Assembly: GCF_002902845.1 (NCBI RefSeq)
Contig: NZ_PPTF01000073.1
Span: 53,808 to 117,807, forward strand
Source of the DNA: Chromobacterium sinusclupearum
GTDB lineage: Bacteria > Pseudomonadota > Gammaproteobacteria > Burkholderiales > Chromobacteriaceae
Length of the DNA stretch: 64,000 nucleotides
Reading direction: 5' to 3'
The position numbers were made by a program, and so were the translations under genes. The notes below the pieces were generated by a model that was not told the DNA's origin, did not search any database, and saw only the letters and a list, made by a program, of their open reading frames with translations. Shown here piece after piece: positions 28,676-35,139 of this stretch. Numbering within the stretch: the stretch's first letter is position 1; every line of letters starts with the position of its first letter.

Positions 28676-29512
28676 ATGCAGCCAGACCCCGCTTCCGACG
28701 CCCCCCGCCGCCTGCGCAGCATCTGGATTTCCGATGTCCATCTCGGCACCGCGGGCTGCCGGGCGGACCACCTGCTCGACTTCCTGCGCGGACACGAATC
28801 CGACTATCTGTATCTGGTCGGCGACATCGTGGATGGTTGGCAACTGAAAAAATCCTGGTACTGGAAGCAAAGCCACAACGACGTGGTGCAAAAGCTGCTG
28901 CGCAAGGCGCGCAAGGGCTGCCAGGTGATCTACGTTCCCGGCAACCACGACGAGGCCGCGCGCCAATACTGCGGGCTGGACTTCGGCGGCATCGCCATCC
29001 GCCATGAGGCCGAGCACATCACCGCCGACGGCCGGCGGCTGCTGGTGCTGCATGGCGACGAATTCGACGGCGTGATCCAGTACGCCAAATGGCTGGCCTA
29101 TCTGGGCGACAACCTCTACACGCTGATCCTGGAGCTGAACCGCGGCTTCAACTGGGTGCGCACCCGGCTGGGCCTGCCGTATTGGTCGCTGTCGCAGTAC
29201 CTGAAGCACAAGGTGAAAAACGCGGTCAACTTCATCAGCCAGTTCGAAAGCATTGTCGCCGGCGAGGCCAGGCGGCGCGGCTTCGATGGCGTGGTGTGCG
29301 GCCACATTCACAAGCCGGAAGTGCGGATGATAGACGGCATCCTGTACGGCAACTGCGGCGACTGGGTGGAAAGCCTGTCGGCGCTGGTTGAACATCCGGA
29401 CGGCACTCTGCAAGTGTTGCACTGGACCGCGCTGGCCTCGCCTAAAACGGCCCCGCAGGAAGACATCGCCCCGCCCACCATCGCCACGGAGGAATCCTCA
29501 TGCGCATCATGA
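28676..29512 (+). CDS. Metallophosphoesterase, UDP-2,3-diacylglucosamine diphosphatase-like
   Basis: A 278-residue calcineurin-like phosphoesterase. Metal-site motifs are SDVHLGT (DxH), YLVGDIVDGW (GDxxD), VPGNHDEAAR (GNHD), LLVLHGDEFDG (GHGD-like) and VCGHIHKPEV (GHxH). The spacing resembles the LpxH-like family commonly annotated as UDP-2,3-diacylglucosamine diphosphatase, although the true LpxH of the species is probably elsewhere. It overlaps the following glycosyltransferase by 13 bases, suggesting a joint role in envelope glycolipid synthesis (inferred). Confidence 0.85.
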   Translation: MQPDPASDAPRRLRSIWISDVHLGTAGCRADHLLDFLRGHESDYLYLVGDIVDGWQLKKSWYWKQSHNDVVQKLLRKARKGCQVIYVPGNHDEAARQYCGLDFGGIAIRHEAEHITADGRRLLVLHGDEFDGVIQYAKWLAYLGDNLYTLILELNRGFNWVRTRLGLPYWSLSQYLKHKVKNAVNFISQFESIVAGEARRRGFDGVVCGHIHKPEVRMIDGILYGNCGDWVESLSALVEHPDGTLQVLHWTALASPKTAPQEDIAPPTIATEESSCAS

Positions 29513-30534
29513 TCATCACCGACGCCTGGAAGCCGCAGGTCAACGGCGTAGTCCGCTCGCTGACCGAAACCGTGCGCGAGCTGGACGGTTTCGGCCATCA
29601 GATCAATATGATCACGCCGCTGGAGTTCCGCACTCTGCCCTGCCCCACTTACCCGGACATCCGCTTGTCGCTGCTGCCCTACCGCCAGGTGGCGCATCGC
29701 ATCGCCGGCTTCGCCCCCGACGCCATACACATCGCCACCGAAGGACCGCTGGGCCTGGCCGCCCGCCGCTTCTGCCTGCGCGAAGGCCTGGCCTTCACCA
29801 CCGCCTATCACACCCGGTTCCCGGAATACATCCACGCGCGCTGCCGTCTGCCGCTGCCGATCAGCTATGCCTGGATGCGGCGCTTCCACGGCGCCTCGCA
29901 AGCGGTGATGGTGCCCACCCGCTCCATCGCCAACGATCTGGAAGCGCGCGGCTTTGACAACGTCAAGCTGTGGAGCCGCGGCGTCGACACCGAGATGTTC
30001 AGCCCGGGCGAGCGCCAGCGGCTGGATGAATCCATTCCGCCGCGCTTCGTCTACATTGGCCGGGTGGCGGTGGAAAAGAATATCGAGGCCTTCCTCAAAC
30101 TGGACCTGCCCGGCTGCAAATGGGTGGTCGGCGATGGCCCGTTGCTGCCCAGGCTGAAGCAGCAGTACCCGGACGTGCACTTCGCCGGCGTTTTTCCGCA
30201 GAACGAGCTGGCGCGCTTCTACCGCGCCGCCGACGTATTCGTGTTTCCCAGCCTGACCGACACCTTCGGACTGGTGCTGCTGGAGGCGATGGCCTGCGGG
30301 ACGCCGGTGGCCGCCTTCCCGGTGGCCGGCCCGCTGGATGTGGTCGGCGATTCCGGCGCCGGCGTGCTGGATTGGGATTTGCGCGCGGGCTGCCTGCAGG
30401 CGCTGGAGATTGACCGCGAGCATGTGCGCCGCGTCGCCGAAGGCTATTCCTGGCAGGCGGCCAGCCGCCAGTTCGAATCGCATCTGCGGCCCAACCCGGT
30501 CACCGCCGCCACGGTCAGCCCGGCGCTGGATTGA
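29500..30534 (+). CDS. GT4-family glycosyltransferase
   Basis: A 344-residue GT-B enzyme. The N-terminal domain begins MIITDAWKPQVNGVVRSL, like sulphoquinovosyl- and mannosyl-transferases of the SqdX/MgtA type. The donor-binding domain contains FVYIGRVAVEKNIEAFL, the VVGDGPLLPRLK loop and the E-x(7)-E motif region FPSLTDTFGLVLLEAMACG. Given the coupled phosphoesterase it may glycosylate a diacylglycerol-type lipid. Donor and acceptor are not readable. It is the last coding gene before an 853-bp non-coding stretch. Confidence 0.88.
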   Translation: MRIMIITDAWKPQVNGVVRSLTETVRELDGFGHQINMITPLEFRTLPCPTYPDIRLSLLPYRQVAHRIAGFAPDAIHIATEGPLGLAARRFCLREGLAFTTAYHTRFPEYIHARCRLPLPISYAWMRRFHGASQAVMVPTRSIANDLEARGFDNVKLWSRGVDTEMFSPGERQRLDESIPPRFVYIGRVAVEKNIEAFLKLDLPGCKWVVGDGPLLPRLKQQYPDVHFAGVFPQNELARFYRAADVFVFPSLTDTFGLVLLEAMACGTPVAAFPVAGPLDVVGDSGAGVLDWDLRAGCLQALEIDREHVRRVAEGYSWQAASRQFESHLRPNPVTAATVSPALD

Positions 30535-30553
30535 CGCTTTCCATAAGAAATAC

Positions 30554-30581
30554 TTGCTTCACAATCTGTAAGCACTATATT
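30554..30581 (+). promoter_or_regulatory. Sigma-70-like promoter of the unassigned RNA
   Basis: TTGCTT at 30554-30559 and TATATT at 30576-30581 with a 16-base spacer, in the only AT-rich stretch after the glycosyltransferase. A start of transcription near 30588 is predicted. Confidence 0.55.
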
Positions 30582-30612
30582 GATAAAGTCGCAGCAATAG
30601 GGAGGAGATAGG

Positions 30613-30681
30613 ATGAGTCAGACGTTGACCACCGGCAACCTTACTCTCGATTCGGCATTGCGACTGCGCCCGAACCCATAG
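30613..30681 (+). CDS. Short ORF (22 codons), possible leader peptide
   Basis: ATG at 30613 follows GGAGGAG at 30601-30607, an ideally spaced and unusually strong ribosome-binding site. The product begins MSQTLTTGN and ends RLRPNP before TAG. The terminal Arg/Pro-rich segment recalls arrest-prone leader peptides such as those of Mg2+-transport genes, but there is no transporter downstream. It is either a leader peptide of the RNA or a small protein; translation is unproven. Confidence 0.4.
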   Translation: MSQTLTTGNLTLDSALRLRPNP

Positions 30682-31036
30682 CGCCAGTCAGCACCGTAAG
30701 GTGCCTGCAGTGCCCCAAACAGCGTCCAAGACGGATGCACGGTATGATCCAGAGGCCGCCGGCCGGCCATACATGACGTAGAGATACCACAGCTGAAGAC
30801 GGACAACAGAGATGATCCCCGCGGGAAGCCTTTTCCCGTATTCGCACCCGTGACAGGGCGCAGGATGTGCCGGCAGTAGAGTATCGAAAAGCGCAACAGC
30901 ACCGGCAATCTGCAAGTTTCCTTCCAAGCGGCGCGCGCGTAGAGCGCATGCCGTAGTGACTCTAGTAGGGTTCGCGTCCGGAACCGCAAGTTTTAAGCCG
31001 AGCGCGAAATCGATGTTTCGTCCCCGTCGTCATCCG

Positions 31037-31070
31037 GAGGGCGTCCCAACACCGGGACGCCCTCTGCCTT
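31037..31070 (+). terminator. Strong terminator closing the unassigned RNA
   Basis: A perfect 11-bp stem GAGGGCGTCCC (31037-31047) with GGGACGCCCTC (31054-31064), six-base loop, then TGCCTTTATG. There is no coding gene immediately upstream, so it must end a non-coding transcript or a decayed gene. The stretch from 31071 to 31387 shows no convincing gene. Confidence 0.7.
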
Positions 31071-31387
31071 TATGAAAAATTCATTACAATGACACTGATC
31101 TAAATAACGGTTAGTGCTAAAAAAATCAGCAAACGATCTTCCACCATGGCCAGTCCGTCCGGTACCATGCGACAGTCGCGTCCTGCCGTCTGGCAGAGCG
31201 ATGCCATCACGATCGCGTCTCGGCAGCCGCCTTGGCGTCATCCCAAGCACAACCGGCCCGCGTGAGCACGTCTCGCGCCGCCATACAACGCCCGAAGCCG
31301 CAGGAACTGAGCAGGGGAACGGCAAACGGGTTAAAATCCTTGCAACGCAACATGATTCCGATCTTTATTGAGTGAGCTGCGCGACAT

Positions 31388-32170
31388 ATGTCTTCTCCCA
31401 ATCTGACCGCTGAAAAAGTCCTGTCCGTCCACCACTGGAACGACACGCTGTTCAGCTTCACCTGCACCCGCGACGCGGGTTTGCGCTTCATCAACGGCCA
31501 GTTCGTGATGATAGGCCTGGAAGTCAACGGCAAGCCGCTGATGCGCGCCTACTCCATCGTCAGCTCCAACTACGAGGAGCACCTGGAGTTCTACAGCATC
31601 AAGGTGCAGGATGGTCCTCTGACTTCCAAACTACAGCACCTGCAGGTTGGCGATACCGTGCTGATCAGCAAGAAGCCCACCGGCACCCTGGTGCAGGACA
31701 ACCTGCTGCCGGGCAAGAACCTGTATCTGCTGTCCACCGGCACCGGCCTCGCCCCGTTCATGTCCATCATCAAGGACCCGGACGTGTACGAGCGTTACGA
31801 CAAAGTGATCCTGACCCACGGCGTGCGCTGGGTCAGCGAACTGGGTTACCACGACTACATCACCAAGGAACTGCCGGAAAACGAGTTCTTCGGCGATATG
31901 GTCAAGGAAAAGCTGATCTACTACCCGACCGTCACCCGCGAGCCGTTCCGCAATCAGGGCCGCCTGACCGACCTGATCACCAACGGCAAGCTGTGCGCCG
32001 ACATCGGCCTGCCTCAGCTGAATCCGGAACACGACCGCGTGCTGATCTGCGGCAGCCCGAGCATGCTGCATGACCTGTGCGAAATCCTGAACGGCATGGG
32101 TTTCAAGGAATCGCCGCGCATGGGCGATCCCGCCGATTACGCGATCGAGCGCGCCTTCGTCGAGAAGTAA
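31388..32170 (+). CDS. fpr: Ferredoxin--NADP+ reductase
   Basis: A 260-residue FAD enzyme that exchanges electrons between NADPH and ferredoxin or flavodoxin, used in oxidative-stress defence and Fe-S assembly. The FAD site is RAYSIVSSNYEEHLEFYS, the NADP site STGTGLAPFMSII and GSPSMLHDLCE, and the C-terminus YAIERAFVEK is typical of bacterial subclass Fpr with the terminal residues stacking on FAD. The ATG at 31388 lacks a strong ribosome-binding site. It stands alone and ends in a terminator. Confidence 0.96.
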   Translation: MSSPNLTAEKVLSVHHWNDTLFSFTCTRDAGLRFINGQFVMIGLEVNGKPLMRAYSIVSSNYEEHLEFYSIKVQDGPLTSKLQHLQVGDTVLISKKPTGTLVQDNLLPGKNLYLLSTGTGLAPFMSIIKDPDVYERYDKVILTHGVRWVSELGYHDYITKELPENEFFGDMVKEKLIYYPTVTREPFRNQGRLTDLITNGKLCADIGLPQLNPEHDRVLICGSPSMLHDLCEILNGMGFKESPRMGDPADYAIERAFVEK

Positions 32171-32192
32171 TCATCCGCCCCGCGCGGAATGC

Positions 32193-32230
32193 AAACAGCC
32201 CCGCAGGCTTGCGCCGCGGGGCTGTTTCTT
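32193..32230 (+). terminator. Terminator after fpr
   Basis: AAACAGCCCCGC (32193-32204) pairs with GCGGGGCTGTTT (32216-32227), followed by CTTT. It lies 23 bases after the fpr stop. Confidence 0.85.
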
Positions 32231-32274
32231 TATGCCGGCCTGAACGGGCCGCTTGCCGCATCCAGACGCCGCGC

Positions 32275-32311
32275 AAAACAAAAGGGAGGCCGAAGCCTCC
32301 CCAGTTTTTGT
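32275..32311. terminator. Terminator after the repeat protein gene (bidirectional shape)
   Basis: GGGAGGC-CGAA-GCCTCCC stem-loop (32284-32301) with A-rich left flank giving a minus-strand T-run and TTTTT on the right. It faces the stop of the minus-strand Lys/Ala/His protein at 32345. Confidence 0.8.
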
Positions 32312-32344
32312 GCGAGCCAGATGCGATCTGGTTTTATTATTTTA

Positions 32345-33022
32345 TTACTTGGCTGCCGAAGCGGCGGCCTTGTGTTGCTTCTTGCCGTGGTGCTTGTGGC
32401 TCTTCTTGGCCATCGGAGCCGAAGCGTCGGCCTTGGCGGCTTGAGCCTTCTGAGCGGAAGCTTCGTGCTTCTTGGCAGCGTGCTTGTGAGCCTTCTTGGC
32501 CTTCGGCGCGGAAGCGTCAGCCTTGGCGGCCTGGGCCTTTTGAGCGGCGGAGGCGTCCTTCTTGGCTACGTGCTTCTTGCCATGGTGCTTGTGGCTCTTC
32601 TTGGCCATCGGAGCCGAAGCGTCGGCCTTGGCGGCTTGAGCCTTCTGAGCGGAAGCTTCGTGCTTCTTGGCAGCGTGCTTGTGGGCCTTCTTGGCCTTCG
32701 GCGCGGAAGCGTCAGCCTTGGCGGCCTGGGCCTTCTGGGCGACCGGAGCGGAAGCGTGCTTCTTCACGCCGACTTTTTTCTTCGCGGCCTTGGCCGGAGC
32801 CGAGGCGTCGGCCTTGGCGGCTTGCGCTTTTTGAGCGGAAGCGGTGACTTTTTCAGCCTTCTTCGCGTGGTGGATCTTGGCCGGGGCTTTCTTTTCGGCT
32901 TTCTTGGCAGCCGGAGCTACCTTGGCGGCCGGGGCGGAAGCCGGGGCGGCATCAGCGGCGAAGCCGGCTGCGGAACTCAGGCCAAAAACGGCGGACAGGG
33001 CAAGAAGGGTCAGCTTTTTCAT
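32345..33022 (-). CDS. Exported Lys/Ala/His-rich repeat protein
   Basis: A 225-residue low-complexity protein. It has a Sec signal peptide (MKKLTLLALSAVFGLSSAAG, cleavage near FAADA). The rest is almost wholly Ala, Lys, Ser, Asp and His in repeats of KAQAAKADASAP followed by MAKKSHKHHGKK or KAKKAHKHAAKK, four units alternating. It resembles acid-shock/histone H1-like periplasmic proteins of betaproteobacteria in composition. Its net charge is very basic, and the His clusters could bind metal or buffer protons; both ideas are inference. No catalytic domain is present. Confidence 0.82.
   Translation of the reverse strand: MKKLTLLALSAVFGLSSAAGFAADAAPASAPAAKVAPAAKKAEKKAPAKIHHAKKAEKVTASAQKAQAAKADASAPAKAAKKKVGVKKHASAPVAQKAQAAKADASAPKAKKAHKHAAKKHEASAQKAQAAKADASAPMAKKSHKHHGKKHVAKKDASAAQKAQAAKADASAPKAKKAHKHAAKKHEASAQKAQAAKADASAPMAKKSHKHHGKKQHKAAASAAK
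32376..32735. repeat. Tandem 195-bp coding duplication
   Basis: The segment 32376-32540 recurs nearly base for base at 32571-32735, an offset of 195 bp (65 codons). Differences are mostly single synonymous changes, so the duplication looks recent relative to the gene. Confidence 0.8.
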
Positions 33023-33167
33023 GATTCATCTCCAGATCGGTTGCGGAGGGAATCTCTCCGCCAGGCACCGTGTTTGGTGTTTCCTTGAGACGTATCCTAG
33101 CCCTGCCCCCTCCTGCCGTCTGTTAGTTGGATGTAAGGCCGTGTAACGCTACGTACATGCAGCGGCG

Positions 33168-33875
33168 TCAGTCTTTGCGGCGCGCCAGCACGATCTGGTA
33201 CACCCCGCCGAACACGGTGCGCTTGCTCCACGCAAAACGATCCGCTTCGCGCGCGTAACTGTCGATGCCGTTGCGCCATAGCGCCTCGGCAAACGGCTCC
33301 AGCACGCGATTGACCCACTTCAACAGCCAGCCTATGGGCTGCCACGGCGCGGGACGGTGGTAATCGACGAACATCGCCCTGCCGCCAGGCGCCACTTGGG
33401 CCAGCATATTGTCGACAATGGCGGACTTCATGTTTTCCGGCACCTCGTGCAGCAGGAAGAAGCTGCATACCAGATCCTGTTGCTGCTCCGGCTGATAGCG
33501 GGCGGCATCGGCCCGCACCACCGCGGCCTGGCCATTGGCGGCCAGCTTGCCTTCGGCCAGCTCCACCTGGATGGGCGTGATGTCGGTCAATGTGAAGCGG
33601 CCCTCCTCGCCGACACGCTCGGCGGCGCGCTGCACCAGGTCGCCGTAGACATGCGCCACCTGCCACACTTTTTCGCCTGGACGGATTTCATCGAGATAGG
33701 CCCGCATCAGCCGCTGGTCATTGCCGAACAGCAGCGTGCGCACCACCAGCTTGTGGTCGAGCAGCCTTGCCTTGCGCGGATTGACATAAGCCCAGTCGTA
33801 CACCTCGGTCATATAGCCGGGTACGTCCTGGTAGTAGGGATCGCCTGTGCTGGTACGCGTGTGTAGTGTGGTCAT
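33168..33875 (-). CDS. rquA: Rhodoquinone biosynthesis protein RquA
   Basis: A 235-residue class I methyltransferase-fold protein. The pattern matches my memory of RquA: VPGYMTEVYDWAYVNPRKAR, LLFGNDQRLMRAYLDE, VWQVAHVYGDL, LTDITPIQVE, FFLLHEVPENMKSAIVD, and MFVDYHRPAPWQPIGWLL then LEPFAEALWRNGI. Ordinary methyltransferases have a D/E-x-G-x-G-x-G loop where this one has QVAHVYGD. RquA uses S-adenosylmethionine as amino donor to convert ubiquinone to rhodoquinone, for anaerobic fumarate respiration. An ordinary methyltransferase is the alternative. It is a single gene. Confidence 0.82.
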   Translation of the reverse strand: MTTLHTRTSTGDPYYQDVPGYMTEVYDWAYVNPRKARLLDHKLVVRTLLFGNDQRLMRAYLDEIRPGEKVWQVAHVYGDLVQRAAERVGEEGRFTLTDITPIQVELAEGKLAANGQAAVVRADAARYQPEQQQDLVCSFFLLHEVPENMKSAIVDNMLAQVAPGGRAMFVDYHRPAPWQPIGWLLKWVNRVLEPFAEALWRNGIDSYAREADRFAWSKRTVFGGVYQIVLARRKD

Positions 33876-34080
33876 GGTGGGTTACCGGCTATGAGTGATG
33901 GAAACAGCTTAGCAAGCGCGCAGGCCTTGCGGCTTGAGCCAGGCCAAACCTTGGCCCAACCACGCGGAAGGCATATTCCATTGTATTTATAGACATCGCC
34001 GACGCCCTGCCGCGGACGTCATCGCTATCTATAGGCGATGCGCGCCGGCACAACCAGGCTAAACGCCGCAGGCTTGCGCC

Positions 34081-34111
34081 AAAACAAACGGCCCGGCGCA
34101 AGCCGGGCCGT
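34081..34111 (-). terminator. Terminator after xthA
   Basis: CGGCCCGGC-GCAA-GCCGGGCCG stem-loop with a T-rich minus-strand tail (TTTGTTTT), 25 bases past the xthA stop. The rest of the 260-bp gap to 33876 holds a CATCGC/GCGATG inverted repeat at 34018-34038 and the rquA promoter region. Confidence 0.8.
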
Positions 34112-34135
34112 ACAGGCAACGCTCGACAGCCAGGA

Positions 34136-34909
34136 TCAGTCGGCCAGCGTCAGCACCACCGGGGTATGGTCGGACGGGCGCTCCCACTTGCGCGGCGCCT
34201 TGTCGATCTCGCAGGACTGCGCGCGGGCTTTCAGGGCGTCGCTGACCAGGATATGGTCGATGCGCACGCCCTTGTTGCGGCGGAACATCATCTGGCGGTA
34301 GTCCCACCAGCTGTACTGTTTGTCCTCCTGGTTGAACAGCCGGAAGCTGTCCGACAGGCCCAGGGCGATCAGGCGGCGGAAGGCTTCGCGCTCCGGCGTG
34401 CTGCACAGCACTTGCTCATGCCAGCCCTCGGGGTCGTAGACGTCGCGGTCTTCCGGCGCGATGTTGTAATCGCCCAGCAGCAGCAAGTTGGGATGCCGGG
34501 CCAGTTCGGCGGCGACATGGCCCTCCAGCTTGGACAGCCACTCCAGCTTGTAAGGGTACTTGGGCGAATCCACCGCCTCGCCGTTGACGAAATAGGCGCA
34601 GATCACCCGCACGCCGGCCACGGTGGCGGTAATCACGCGCCGCTGCTCGTCGTCGTAACCGGGGATGCCGGCCACCACGTCCGTCATCTCCAGCGGCGCT
34701 TTGGCGAGGATGGCCACGCCGTTGTAGGTCTTCTGGCCGAACCAGACCGCGCGATAGCCGGCGGCTTCGATCTCCGCCAGCGGGAAGGCGTCCTGGTCCA
34801 TCTTCAATTCCTGCAGGCACAGCACTTCGACGCCGGTATCGGCCAGCCATTGCAGCACCTGCGGCAGGCGAACTTTCAGGGAGTTGACGTTCCAGGTGGC
34901 AAAACGCAT
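34136..34909 (-). CDS. xthA: Exodeoxyribonuclease III
   Basis: A 257-residue AP endonuclease/3'-exonuclease used in base excision repair. ATG 34909 yields the canonical MRFATWNVNSLKVRLPQVL. Active-site segments are LQELKMDQD (metal-binding Glu), YNGVAILAK, LLLGDYNIAPEDRD (Asp/Asn), RIDHILVSD and the C-terminal SDHTPVVLTL (Asp-His). Longer starts would add an Arg-rich, unlikely N-terminus. It is a lone gene between terminators. Confidence 0.96.
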   Translation of the reverse strand: MRFATWNVNSLKVRLPQVLQWLADTGVEVLCLQELKMDQDAFPLAEIEAAGYRAVWFGQKTYNGVAILAKAPLEMTDVVAGIPGYDDEQRRVITATVAGVRVICAYFVNGEAVDSPKYPYKLEWLSKLEGHVAAELARHPNLLLLGDYNIAPEDRDVYDPEGWHEQVLCSTPEREAFRRLIALGLSDSFRLFNQEDKQYSWWDYRQMMFRRNKGVRIDHILVSDALKARAQSCEIDKAPRKWERPSDHTPVVLTLAD

Positions 34910-34983
34910 CGGCGGGCTCTCCAAATGACAGGCTAAAGGCCGACACCTTAGCAGCCGCGCGCGCGGCTGTGCAGGGGCCTTGG

Positions 34984-35016
34984 GCAAAAAAAACGCCTCC
35001 GCTGGTGCGGAGGCGT
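34984..35016 (-). terminator. Terminator after prlC
   Basis: ACGCCTCCG/CGGAGGCGT stem with six-base loop; the eight A residues at 34986-34993 encode the minus-strand T-run. It lies about 125 bp past the prlC stop. Confidence 0.82.
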
Positions 35017-35139
35017 GGAATAGACACTATATCACTACCCCTGATACGCGTCTGGCTCGCTTGCTGCTCCGGAAGACAACCCTGAGCAAGAGATTAGAGC
35101 AAGCCAGTTCCGGGGGAGTTCCAACAATTCCAACTTTTT

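Larger units (their letters stand above)
30588..31070 (+). ncRNA. Candidate structured RNA or leader transcript (unassigned)
   Basis: About 480 bases bounded by a promoter-like sequence and a strong terminator, with no plus-strand ORF over 60 codons. Several compact hairpins are seen: GCACC-GTAA-GGTGC (about 30690), CGGGAA/TTCCCG (about 30830) and GGTTC/GAACC (about 30970). It begins with a 22-codon ORF. It does not fit RNase P, tmRNA, SRP, 6S, TPP or cobalamin patterns that I know. A regulatory or dual-function RNA is possible; no homologue is recognised. Overlapping minus-strand frames are open but look non-coding. Confidence 0.4.

Noticed and set aside
30660..30800. Resemblance of part of the unassigned RNA to an M-box Mg2+ riboswitch
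   Set aside because: Only a short GTCCAAGACG-like match; the conserved GTTAGGTGAGGCTCC core is missing and no transporter follows.
30618..30989. Three overlapping minus-strand open frames in the 30.6-31.0 kb gap
   Set aside because: They overlap each other, lack ribosome-binding sites and show no domain; the plus-strand promoter/terminator layout fits RNA better.
31114..31371. 85-codon GTG-start frame upstream of fpr
   Set aside because: No ribosome-binding site, no recognisable domain, Arg/Ser/Pro-rich composition typical of chance frames.
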